Shown piece after piece: positions 30,560-43,000 of a stretch of DNA of 64,000 nucleotides (its first letter is position 1; each line of letters begins with the position of its first letter). The notes under the pieces were generated by a model. The model was not told the DNA's origin. It saw only the letters and a list, made by a program, of their open reading frames with translations, and did not search any database. The translations under genes were made by a program, and so were the position numbers. Source of the stretch: Xenopus tropicalis (lineage: Eukaryota; Chordata; Amphibia; Anura; Pipidae); assembly GCF_000004195.4 (NCBI RefSeq), contig NC_030679.2:144477539-144541538 (forward strand), given 5' to 3'.

Positions 30560-30961
30560 TAAGGGTGAAGACACACTGAGCTACTAGTAGTTGCTACTTT
30601 TTCACAGCTACTAAACTCCAGCAAATACCTTTCCATAGAGCATACTGAGAATTGCCTCTGCTAAAACACACGTAGAGATAGTTATCCGTAAATAATCAGC
30701 ATTGTCTATTTTAGTAGCCATGACAAGTAGCTGCTACTAGTAGCTCTGTGTGTCTTCGCCCTAAGGGTGAAGACACACGGAGCTACTTAGCTACTTGTCA
30801 CAGCTACTAAACGCCAGAAAATCCCCTGCCATAGACAATACTGAGAACTGCCTCTGCTAAAACACACGTAGAGACAATTATCAGTAAATGATCAGCATTG
30901 TCTGTTTTAGTAGCCACGACAAGTAGCTGCTACTAGTAGCTCCGTGTGTCTTCACCCTAAG
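30560..30961. mobile_element. Tandem pair of about 200-bp MITEs (copies A and B)
   Basis: Two head-to-tail copies (30560-30763 and 30762-30961), each starting AAGGGTGAAGACACAC and ending in the inverse GTGTGTCTTCxCCCTAA. The terminal inverted repeats extend through GAGCTACTAGTAG. Both share the middle AAACACACGTAGAGA. They lie just 3' of the TMEM107 stop codon, so probably in its 3' UTR. Confidence 0.8.
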
Positions 30962-31001
30962 GCTGGGCAGCCCTCGGTATCCATTTGGGAACCCGAAATC
31001 A

Positions 31002-34000
31002 TTACAGAGGTTTTCTTTTCCATCCAATCACGGCAATAAAGATAATAATCTCTGTGAATGCCGGCAGGGCGCTGGCAAAAGTGGGAGAAAAATAAAAAAA
31101 CAGAAATTGTTACCGTAAGGGAATAGAAACTGAACAGCTTGTCGGTAAATTAGAATGAGAGACAAAAGTAATGGATTTAGCAGCAAACACACAGGCCAAA
31201 GGCGGCCCAGTCTGGCACAGAATATCATTATAATAAATAGAAATTATATGTGTGTATATGGATGGGTAGGTTTTTATGGTGAAGACACACTGAGCTACTA
31301 AGTAGCAGCTAGTTTTTCACGGCTACTAAACTCCAGAAAATCCCCTGCCATAGACAATACTGAGAATTGCCTCTGCTAAAACACACGTAGAGACAATTAT
31401 CAGTAAATGATCAGCATTGTCTGTTTTAGTAGCCACGACAAGTAGCTGCTACTAGTAGTTCTGTGTGTCTTCACCCTTAGGATGAAGACACACTGAGCTA
31501 CTAGTAGCAGCTACTTGTCACGCCTACTAAACACCAGAAAATCCCCTGCCATAGACAATTCTGAGAATTGCCTCTGCTAAACACACATAGAGACAATTAT
31601 CAGTAAATGATCAGCATTGTCTGTTTTAGTAGCCACAACAAGTAGCTGCTACTAGTAGCTCTGTGTGTCTTCAACCGAAATAGTGTATAATGTAAAAGCT
31701 GTATTGATCCGCAGCCTGGCTAAAGACAGAGCATAGCAGTGTTTTTCCCTCCTTAGCTGCCCCTTCCCTGCCCCAATGTCAGTACCTGCAGAATCCAAAG
31801 ATATACCAGTAGGAGGTGCACTCCCATTGCTCAGAGACAAAGAGGGACAGGCTGACAGAGGCTGCACAGTGAGCGGCCAGGGCTAATGGCACCCAGTTAA
31901 GGAGACAAAGCTATTGGGCAAAATAATCTACATTCATACAGGGTCCCGGCACAAGGAGAGAAAAGTGTTCAAAGGGATTCTGTCATGATTTTTATGGGGC
32001 ACTAACCTATTGTTTCTCCTACTCCCATGTAACTGGAGGAGTCCCAAGCCGGACTTGGATTCTTGGATTTCTTACTATTGAGTGCTATTCTGATACCTAC
32101 TGGGAGCTGCTATCTTGCTCCCTTCCCATTGTTCTGCTGATCGGCTGCTGGGGGTGAGGGGGGGGGGGGATATCACTCCAACTTGCAGAGCAGCAGTAAA
32201 GTGTGCCTGAGTCTGAGCTTTCAGCCAGCGCTACACATTAGAACTGCTTTCAGCTAACCTATTGTTTCTCCTACTCCCATGTAACTGGAGGAGTCCCAAG
32301 CCGGACTTGGATTTCTTACTATTGAGTGCTATTCTGATACCTACTGGGAGCTGCTATCTTGCTCCCTTCCCATTGTTCTGCTGATCGGCTGCTGGGTATT
32401 TTAAGGAAGAAGCAGGGGGGTGGGGGGTATAAACAGACCAATCAGAAGGAAGAAGAATTGGATTATTTCACGTCACTGGCGCAAACTCACCTGCAAAAAG
32501 ACATAATCCACCAGTAGAGATAGCACTGCCATCCCTCAAACAGAAAGAAGAGGAGGGATACACTGGCACTGGCATGGGCACCCACGGCTACACCAAACAG
32601 GGCAGGGTTAGGGAATCAATTGAAAAGCAGCACCCTGACCCATGGAACCCCTCTCTCTTACTGCCCTATTGCCCCAGGGAGGGCACACATACTAAGGCTA
32701 AACATTATATATGAAGTCAGGAAAGAGAGACTGGGCCTTACCATCCCTCTATGTCGCCAACCATGGCTAGGTGAGAGTAAGCAGCAACTCTAGGTCTTAA
32801 CATGCCTGCCCAATGGGTAAACAGTGGCCCAGACATGGCCAGCGTGATATAACCCTATAACTGTGCAGTATAGGTCAACACTCCAATCATGTGACCATTT
32901 TGAAGCAAATGGCAGCCACCAGGGGTCATTATAGCTTTAAGAAGGGGTTGGATGGGTATTTAGCAAGTGAGGGAGATAGCTCTCAGTACAAGTGAGGGAA
33001 TACAGGGGTAGGGGGAGATAGCTCTCAGTACAAGTGAGGGAATACAGGGGTAGGGGGGATAGCTCTCAGTACAAGTGAGGGAATACAGGGGTAGGGGGGA
33101 TAGCTCTCAGTACAAGTGAGGGAATACAGGGGTAGGGGGGATAGCTCTCAGTACAAGTGAGGGAATACAGGGGTAGGGGGGATAGCTCTCAGTACAAGTG
33201 AGGGAATACAGGGGTAGGGGAGATAGCTCTCAGTACAAGTGAGGGAATACAGGGGTAGGGGGGATAGCTCTCAGTACAAGTGAGGGAATACAGGGGTATG
33301 GGAGTTAGCTCTCAGTACAAGTGAGGGAATACAGGGGTGGGGAGATAGCTCTCAGTACAAGTGAGGGAATACAGGAGTAGGGGAGATAGCTCTCAGTACC
33401 AGTGAGGGAATACAGGGGTAGGGGAGATAGCTCTCAGTACAAGTGAGGGAAGACAGGAGTAGGGGAGATAGCTCTCAGTACAAGTGAGGGAATACAGGGG
33501 TAGGGGAGATAGCTCTCAGTACAAGTGAGGGAATACAGGGGTATGGGAGATAGCTCTCAGTACAAGTGAGGGAATACAGGGGTGGGGAGATAGCTCTCAG
33601 TACAAGTGAGGGAATACAGGGGTAGGGGGGATAGCTCTCAGTACAAGTGAGGGAATACAGGGGTAGGGGAGATAGCTCTCAGTACAAGTGAGGGAATACA
33701 GGGGTAGGGGGGATAGCTCTCAGTACAAGTGAGGGAATACAGGGGTAGGGGAGATAGCTCTCAGTACAAGTGAGGGAATACAGGGGTAGGGGGGATAGCT
33801 CTCAGTACAAGTGAGGGAATACAGGGGTAGGGGGGATAGCTCTCAGTACAAGTGAGGGAATACAGGGGTAGGGGAGATAGCTCTCAGTACAAGTGAGGGA
33901 ATACAGGGGTAGGGGAGATAGCTCTCAGTACAAGTGAGGGAATACAGGGTTATGGGAGATAGCTCTCAGTACAAGTGAGGGAATACAGGGGTAGGGGGGA

Positions 34001-37000
34001 TAGCTCTCAGTACAAGTGAGGGAATACAGGGGTATGGGAGATAGCTCTCAGTACAAGTGAGGGAATACAGGGGTAGGGGGGATAGCTCTCAGTACAAGTG
34101 AGGGAATACAGGGGTAGGGGGATAGCTCTCAGTACAAGTGAGGGAATACAGGGGTAGGGGGGATAGCTCTCAGTACAAGTGAGGGAATACAGGGGTAGGG
34201 GATATAGCTCTCAGTACAAGTGAGGGAATACAGGGGTATGGGAGATAGCTCTCAGTACAAGTGAGGGAATACAGGGGTAGGGGGGATAGCTCTCAGTACA
34301 AGTGAGGGAATACAGGGGTAGGGGGGATAGCTCTCAGTACAAGTGAGGGAATACAGGGGTAGGGGGGATAGCTCTCAGTACAAGTGAGGGAATACAGGGG
34401 TAGGGGATATAGCTCTCAGTACAAGTGAGGGAATACAGGGGTATGGGAGATAGCTCTCAGTACAAGTGAGGGAATACAGGGGTAGGGGGATAGCTCTCAG
34501 TACAAGTGAGGGAATACAGGGGTAGGGGGGATAGCTCTCAGTACAAGTGAGGGAATACAGGGGTAGGGGGATAGCTCTCAGTACAAGTGAGGGAATACAG
34601 GGGTATGGGAGATAGCTCTCAGTACAAGTGAGGGAATACAGGGGTAGGGGGGATAGCTCTCAGTACAAGTGAGGGAATACAGGGGTAGGGGATATAGCTC
34701 TCAGTACAAGTGAGGGAATACAGGGGTATGGGAGATAGCTCTCAGTACAAGTGAGGGAATACAGGGGTAGGGGGGATAGCTCTCAGTACAAGTGAGGGAA
34801 TACAGGGGTAGGGGAGATAGCTCTCAGTACAAGTGAGGGAATACAGGGGTAGGGGGGATAGCTCTCAGTACAAGTGAGGGAATACAGGGGAGGGGGGATA
34901 GCTCTCAGTACAAGTGAGGGAATACAGGGGTAGGGGATATAGCTCTCAGTACAAGTGAGGGAATACAGGGGTAGGGGGGATAGCTCTCAGTACAAGTGAG
35001 GGAATACAGGGGTATGGGAGATAGCTCTCAGTACAAGTGAGGGAATACAGGGGTAGGGGGGATAGCTCTCAGTACAAGTGAGGGAATACAGGGGTATGGG
35101 GGATAGCTCTCAGTACAAGTGAGGGAATACAGGGGTAGGGGGGATAGCTCTCAGTACAAGTGAGGGAATACAGGGGTATGGGAGATAGCTCTCAGTACAA
35201 ATGAGGGAATACAGGGGTATGGGAGATAGCTCTCAGTACAAGTGAGGGAATACAGGGGTAGGGGAGATAGCTCTCAGTACAAGTGAGGGAATACAGGGGT
35301 AGGGGGGATAGCTCTCAGTACAAGTGAGGGAATACAGGGGTATGGCTGATAGCTCTCAGTACAAGTGAGGGAATACAGGAGTAGGGGAGATAGCTCTCAG
35401 TACAAGTGAGGGAATACAGGGGTAGGGGGGATAGCTCTCAGTACAAGTGAGGGAATACAGGGGTAGGGGGGATAGCTCTCAGTACAAGTGAGGGAATACA
35501 GGGGTATGGGAGATAGCTCTCAGTACAAGTGAGGGAATACAGGAGTAGGGGAGATAGCTCTCAGTACAAGTGAGGGAATACAGGGGTAGGGGGGATAGCT
35601 CTCAGTACAAGTGAGGGAATACAGGGTTGGGGAGATAGCTCTCAGTACAAGTGAGGGAATACAGGGGTAGGGGGGATAGCTCTCAGTACAAGTGAGGGAA
35701 TACAGGGTTGGGGAGATAGCTCTCAGTACAAGTGAGGGAATACAGGGTTGGGGAGATAGCTCTCAGTACAAGTGAGGGAATACAGGGGTAGGGGGGATAG
35801 CTCTCAGTACAAGTGAGGGAATACAGGGGTATGGGAGATAGCTCTCAGTACAAGTGAGGGAATACAGGGGTAGGGGAGATAGATCTCAGTACAAGTGAGG
35901 GAATACAGGGGTAGGGGGGATAGCTCTCAGTACAAGTGAGGGAATACAGGGGTATGGGAGATAGCTCTCAGTACAAGTGAGGGAATACAGGAGTAGGGGA
36001 GATAGCTCTCAGTACAAGTGAGGGAATACAGGGGTAGGGGGGATAGCTCTCAGTACAAGTGAGGGAATACAGGGTTGGGGAGATAGCTCTCAGTACAAGT
36101 GAGGGAATACAGGGGTGGGGAGATAGCTCTCAGTACAAGTGAGGGAATACAGGGGTGGGGAGATAGCTCTCAGTACAAGTGAGGGAATACAGGGGTAGGG
36201 GGGATAGCTCTCAGTACAAGTGAGGGAATACAGGGGTAGGGGAGATAGCTCTCAGTACAAGTGAGGGAATACAGGGGTGGGGAGATAGGTCTCAGTACAA
36301 GTGAGGGAATACAGGGGTAGGGGAGATAGCTCTCAGTACAAGTGAGGGAATACAGGGGTAGGGGAGATAGCTCTCAGTACAAGTGAGGGAATACAGGGGT
36401 AGGGGAGATAAGTCTCAGTACAAGTGAGGGAATACAGGGGTAGGGGAGATAGCTCTCAGTACAAGTGAGGGAATACAGGGGTATGGGAGATAGCTCTCAG
36501 TACAAGTGAGGGAATACAGGGGTATGGGAGATAGCTCTCAGTACAAGTGAGGGAATACAGGGGTAGGGGGGATAGCTCTCAGTACAAGTGAGGGAATACA
36601 GGGGTAGGGGAGATAGCTCTCAGTACAAGTGAGGGAATACAGGGGTAGGGGAGATAGCTCTCAGTACAAGTGAGGGAATACAGGGGTAGGGGAGATAGCT
36701 CTCAGTACAAGTGAGGGAATACAGGGGTAGGGGAGATAGCTCTCAGTACAAGTGAGGGAATACAGGGGTATGGGAGATAGCTCTCAGTACAAGTGAGGGA
36801 ATACAGGGGTAGGGGGGATAGCTCTCAGTACAAGTGAGGGAATACAGGGGTATGAGAGATAGCTCTCAGTACAAGTGAGGGAATACAGGGGTAGGGAGAT
36901 AGCTCTCAGTACAAGTGAGGGAATACAGGGGTAGGGGAGATAAGTCTCAGTACAAGTGAGGGAATACAGGGGTAGGGGAGATAGCTCTCAGTACAAGTGA

Positions 37001-40000
37001 GGGAATACAGGGGTAGGGGAGATAGCTCTCAGTACAAGTGAGGGAATACAGGGGTAGGGGAGATAGCTCTCAGTACAAGTGAGGGAATATAGGGGTAGGG
37101 GAGATAGCTCTCAGTACAAGTGAGGGAATACAGGGGTATGGGAGATAGCTCTCAGTACAAGTGAGGGAATACAGGGGTAGGGGGGATAGCTCTCAGTACA
37201 AGTGAGGGAATACAGGGGTAGGGGGGATAGCTCTCAGTACAAGTGAGGGAATATAGGGGTAGGGGGGATAGCTCTCAGTACAAGTGAGGGAATACAGGGG
37301 TATGGGGGATAGCTCTCAGTACAAGTGAGGGAATACAGGGGTAGGGGGGATAGCTCTCAGTACAAGTGAGGGAATACAGGGGTAGGGGGATAGCTCTCAG
37401 TACAAGTGAGGGAATACAGGGGTAGGGGGGATAGCTCTCAGTACAAGTGAGGGAATACAGGGGTATGGGGGATAGCTCTCAGTACAAGTGAGGGAATACA
37501 GGGGTAGGGGGGATAGCTCTCAGTACAAGTGAGGGAATACAGGGGTAGGGGGGATAGCTCTCAGTACAAGTGAGGGAATACAGGGGGTAGGGGGATAGCT
37601 CTCAGTACAAGTGAGGGAATACAGGGGTATGGGAGATAGCTCTCAGTACAAGTGAGGGAATACAGGGGTAGGGGAGATAGCTCTCAGTACAAGTGAGGGA
37701 ATACAGGGGTAGGGGGGATAGCTCTCAGTACAAGTGAGGGAATACAGGGGTAGGGGGGATAGCTCTCAGTACAAGTGAGGGAATACAGGGGTATGGGAGA
37801 TAGCTCTCAGTACAAGTGAGGGAATACAGGGGTAGGGGGGATAGCTCTCAGTACAAGTGAGGGAATACAGGGGTAGGGGGGATAACTCTCAGTACAAGTG
37901 AGGGAATACAGGGGTAGGGGGGATAGCTCTCAGTACAAGTGAGGGAATACAGGGGTAGGGTAGATAGCTCTCAGTACAAGTGAGGGAATACAGGGGTAGG
38001 GGGGATAGCTCTCAGTACAAGTGAGGGAATACAGGGGTAGGGGGAGATAGCTCTCAGTACAAGTGAGGGAATACAGGGGTATGGGGGATAGCTCTCAGTA
38101 CAAGTGAGGGAATACAGGGGTAGGGGGGATAGCTCTCAGTACAAGTGAGGGAATACAGGGGTAGGGGGGATAGCTCTCAGTACAAGTGAGGGAATACAGG
38201 GGTAGGGGGGATAGCTCTCAGTACAAGTGAGGGAATACAGGGGTAGGGGGGATAGCTCTCAGTACAAGTGAGGGAATACAGGGGTAGGGGGGATAACTCT
38301 CAGTACAAGTGAGGGAATACAGGGGTAGGGGGGATAGCTCTCAGTACAAGTGAGGGAATACAGGGGTAGGGTAGATAGCTCTCAGTACAAGTGAGGGAAT
38401 ACAGGGGTAGGGGGGATAGCTCTCAGTACAAGTGAGGGAATACAGGGGTAGGGGAGATAGCTCTCAGTACAAGTGAGGGAATACAGGGGTATGGGGGATA
38501 GCTCTCAGTACAAGTGAGGGAATACAGGGGTAGGGGGGATAGCTCTCAGTACAAGTGAGGGAATACAGGGGTAGGGGGGATAGCTCTCAGTACAAGTGAG
38601 GGAATACAGGGGTAGGGGATATAGCTCTCAGTACAAGTGAGGGAATACAGGGGTATGGGAGATAGCTCTCAGTACAAGTGAGGGAATACAGGGGTAGGGG
38701 GGATAGCTCTCAGTACAAGTGAGGGAATACAGGGGTAGGGGGGATAGCTCTCAGTACAAGTGAGGGAATACAGGGGTAGGGGGGATAGCTCTCAGTACAA
38801 GTGAGGGAATACAGGGGTATGGGAGATAGCTCTCAGTACAAGTGAGGGAATACAGGGGTAGGGGGATAGCTCTCAGTACAAGTGAGGGAATACAGGGGTA
38901 GGGGATATAGCTCTCAGTACAAGTGAGGGAATACAGGGGTATGGGAGATAGCTCTCAGTACAAGTGAGGGAATACAGGGGTAGGGGGGATAGCTCTCAGT
39001 ACAAGTGAGGGAATACAGGGGTAGGGGAGATAGCTCTCAGTACAAGTGAGGGAATACAGGGGTAGGGGGGATAGCTCTCAGTACAAGTGAGGGAATACAG
39101 GGGAGGGGGATAGCTCTCAGTACAAGTGAGGGAATACAGGGGTAGGGGAGATAGCTCTCAGTACAAGTGAGGGAATACAGGGGTAGGGGGGATAGCTCTC
39201 AGTACAAGTGAGGGAATACAGGGGTAGGGGATATAGCTCTCAGTACAAGTGAGGGAATACAGGGGTAGGGGGGATAGCTCTCAGTACAAGTGAGGGAATA
39301 CAGGGGTATGGGAGATAGCTCTCAGTACAAGTGAGGGAATACAGGGGTAGGGGGGATAGCTCTCAGTACAAGTGAGGGAATACAGGGGTATGGGGGATAG
39401 CTCTCAGTACAAGTGAGGGAATACAGGGGTAGGGGGGATAGCTCTCAGTACAAGTGAGGGAATACAGGGGTATGGGAGATAGCTCTCAGTACAAGTGAAG
39501 GAATACAGGGGTATGGGAGATAGCTCTCAGTACAAGTGAGGGAATACAGGAGTAGGGGAGATAGCTCTCAGTACAAGTGAGGGAATACAGGGGTAGGGGG
39601 GATAGCTCTCAGTACAAGTGAGGGAATACAGGGTTGGGGAGATAGCTCTCAGTACAAGTGAGGGAATACAGGGGTGGGGAGATAGCTCTCAGTACAAGTG
39701 AGGGAATACAGGGGTGGGGAGATAGCTCTCAGTACAAGTGAGGGAATACAGGGGTAGGGGGGATAGCTCTCAGTACAAGTGAGGGAATACAGGGGTAGGG
39801 GAGATAGCTCTCAGTACAAGTGAGGGAATACAGGGGTGGGGAGATAGGTCTCAGTACAAGTGAGGGAATACAGGGGTAGGGGAGATAGCTCTCAGTACAA
39901 GTGAGGGAATACAGGGGTAGGGGAGATAGCTCTCAGTACAAGTGAGGGAATACAGGGGTAGGGGAGATAAGTCTCAGTACAAGTGAGGGAATACAGGGGT

Positions 40001-43000
40001 AGGGGAGATAGCTCTCAGTACAAGTGAGGGAATACAGGGGTATGGGAGATAGCTCTCAGTACAAGTGAGGGAATACAGGGGTATGGGAGATAGCTCTCAG
40101 TACAAGTGAGGGAATACAGGGGTAGGGGGGATAGCTCTCAGTACAAGTGAGGGAATACAGGGGTAGGGGAGATAGCTCTCAGTACAAGTGAGGGAATACA
40201 GGGGTAGGGGAGATAGCTCTCAGTACAAGTGAGGGAATACAGGGGTAGGGGAGATAGCTCTCAGTACAAGTGAGGGAATACAGGGGTAGGGGAGATAGCT
40301 CTCAGTACAAGTGAGGGAATACAGGGGTATGGGAGATAGCTCTCAGTACAAGTGAGGGAATACAGGGGTAGGGGGGATAGCTCTCAGTACAAGTGAGGGA
40401 ATACAGGGGTATGAGAGATAGCTCTCAGTACAAGTGAGGGAATACAGGGGTAGGGAGATAGCTCTCAGTACAAGTGAGGGAATACAGGGGTAGGGGAGAT
40501 AAGTCTCAGTACAAGTGAGGGAATACAGGGGTAGGGGAGATAGCTCTCAGTACAAGTGAGGGAATACAGGGGTAGGGGAGATAGCTCTCAGTACAAGTGA
40601 GGGAATACAGGGGTAGGGGAGATAGCTCTCAGTACAAGTGAGGGAATATAGGGGTAGGGGAGATAGCTCTCAGTACAAGTGAGGGAATACAGGGGTATGG
40701 GAGATAGCTCTCAGTACAAGTGAGGGAATACAGGGGTAGGGGGGATAGCTCTCAGTACAAGTGAGGGAATACAGGGGTAGGGGGGATAGCTCTCAGTACA
40801 AGTGAGGGAATATAGGGGTAGGGGGGATAGCTCTCAGTACAAGTGAGGGAATACAGGGGTATGGGGGATAGCTCTCAGTACAAGTGAGGGAATACAGGGG
40901 TAGGGGGGATAGCTCTCAGTACAAGTGAGGGAATACAGGGGTAGGGGGGATAGCTCTCAGTACAAGTGAGGGAATACAGGGGTAGGGGGGATAGCTCTCA
41001 GTACAAGTGAGGGAATACAGGGGTATGGGGGATAGCTCTCAGTACAAGTGAGGGAATACAGGGGTAGGGGGGATAGCTCTCAGTACAAGTGAGGGAATAC
41101 AGGGGTAGGGGGGATAGCTCTCAGTACAAGTGAGGGAATACAGGGGTAGGGGGATAGCTCTCAGTACAAGTGAGGGAATACAGGGGTATGGGAGATAGCT
41201 CTCAGTACAAGTGAGGGAATACAGGGGTAGGGGAGATAGCTCTCAGTACAAGTGAGGGAATACAGGGGTAGGGGGGATAGCTCTCAGTACAAGTGAGGGA
41301 ATACAGGGGTAGGGGGGATAGCTCTCAGTACAAGTGAGGGAATACAGGGGTATGGGAGATAGCTCTCAGTACAAGTGAGGGAATACAGGGGTAGGGGGGA
41401 TAGCTCTCAGTACAAGTGAGGGAATACAGGGGTAGGGGGGATAACTCTCAGTACAAGTGAGGGAATACAGGGGTAGGGGGGATAGCTCTCAGTACAAGTG
41501 AGGGAATACAGGGGTAGGGTAGATAGCTCTCAGTACAAGTGAGGGAATACAGGGGTAGGGGGGATAGCTCTCAGTACAAGTGAGGGAATACAGGGGTAGG
41601 GGGGATAGCTCTCAGTACAAGTGAGGGAATACAGGGGTAGGGGGGATAGCTCTCAGTACAAGTGAGGGAATAAAGGGGTAGGGGAGATAGGTCTCAGTAC
41701 AAGTGAGGGAATACAGGGGTAGGGGAGATAGCTCTCAGTACAAGTGAGGGAATACAGGGGTAGGGGGGATAGCTCTCAGTACAAGTGAGGGAATACAAGG
41801 GTAGGGGAGATAGCTCTCAGTACAAGTGAGGAAATACAGGGGTAGGGGGGATAGCTCTCAGTACAAGTGAGGGAATACAGGGGTAGGGGAGATAGGTCTC
41901 AGTACAAGTGAGGGAATACAGGGGTAGGGGAGATAGCTCTCAGTACAAGTGAGGGAATACAGGGGTAGGGGAGATAGCTCTCAGTACAAGTGAGGGAATA
42001 CAGGGGTAGGGGAGATAAGTCTCAGTACAAGTGAGGGAATACAGGGGTAGGGGAGATAGCTCTCAGTACAAGTGAGGGAATACAGGGGTAGGGGAGATAG
42101 CTCTCAGTACAAGTGAGGGAATACTGGGGTAGGGGAGATAGCTCTCAGTACAAGTGAGGGAATACAGGGGTAGGGAGATAGCTCTCAGTACAAGTGAGGG
42201 AATACAGGGGTAGGGGAGATAGCTCTCAGTACAAGTGAGGGAATACAGGGGTAGGGGGGATAGCTCTCAGTACAAGTGAGGGAATACAGGGGTATGGGAG
42301 ATAGCTCTCAGTACAAGTGAGGGAATACAGGGGTATGGGAGATAGCTCTCAGTACAACTGAGGGAATACAGGGGTAGGGGAGATAGCTCTCAGTACAAGT
42401 GAGGGAATACAGGGGTAGGGGGGATAGCTCTCAGTACAAGTGAGGGAATACAGGGGTAGGGGGGATAGCTCTCAGTACAAGTGAGGGAATACAGGGGTAG
42501 GGGAGATAGCTCTCAGTACAAGTGAGGGAATACAGGGGTAGGGGGGATAGCTCTCAGTACAAGTGAGGGAATACAGGGGTAGGGGAGATAGCTCTCAGTA
42601 CAAGTGAGGGAATACAGGGGTATGGGAGATAGCTCTCAGTACAAGTGAGGGAATACAGGGGTAGGGGGGATAGCTCTCAGTACAAGTGAGGGAATACAGG
42701 GGTAGGGGAGATAGGTCTCAGTACAAGTGAGGGAATACAGGGGTAGGGGGATAGCTCTCAGTACAAGTGAGGGAATACAGGGGTAGGGGGGATAGCTCTC
42801 AGTACAAGTGAGGGAATACAGGGGTAGGGGGGATAGCTCTCAGTACAAGTGAGGGAATACAGGGGTAGGGGGGATAGCTCTCAGTACAAGTGAGGGAATA
42901 CAGGGGTATGGGAGATAGCTCTCAGTACAAGTGAGGGAATACAGGGGTAGGGGGGATAGCTCTCAGTACAAGTGAGGGAATACAGGGGTAGGGGGGATAG

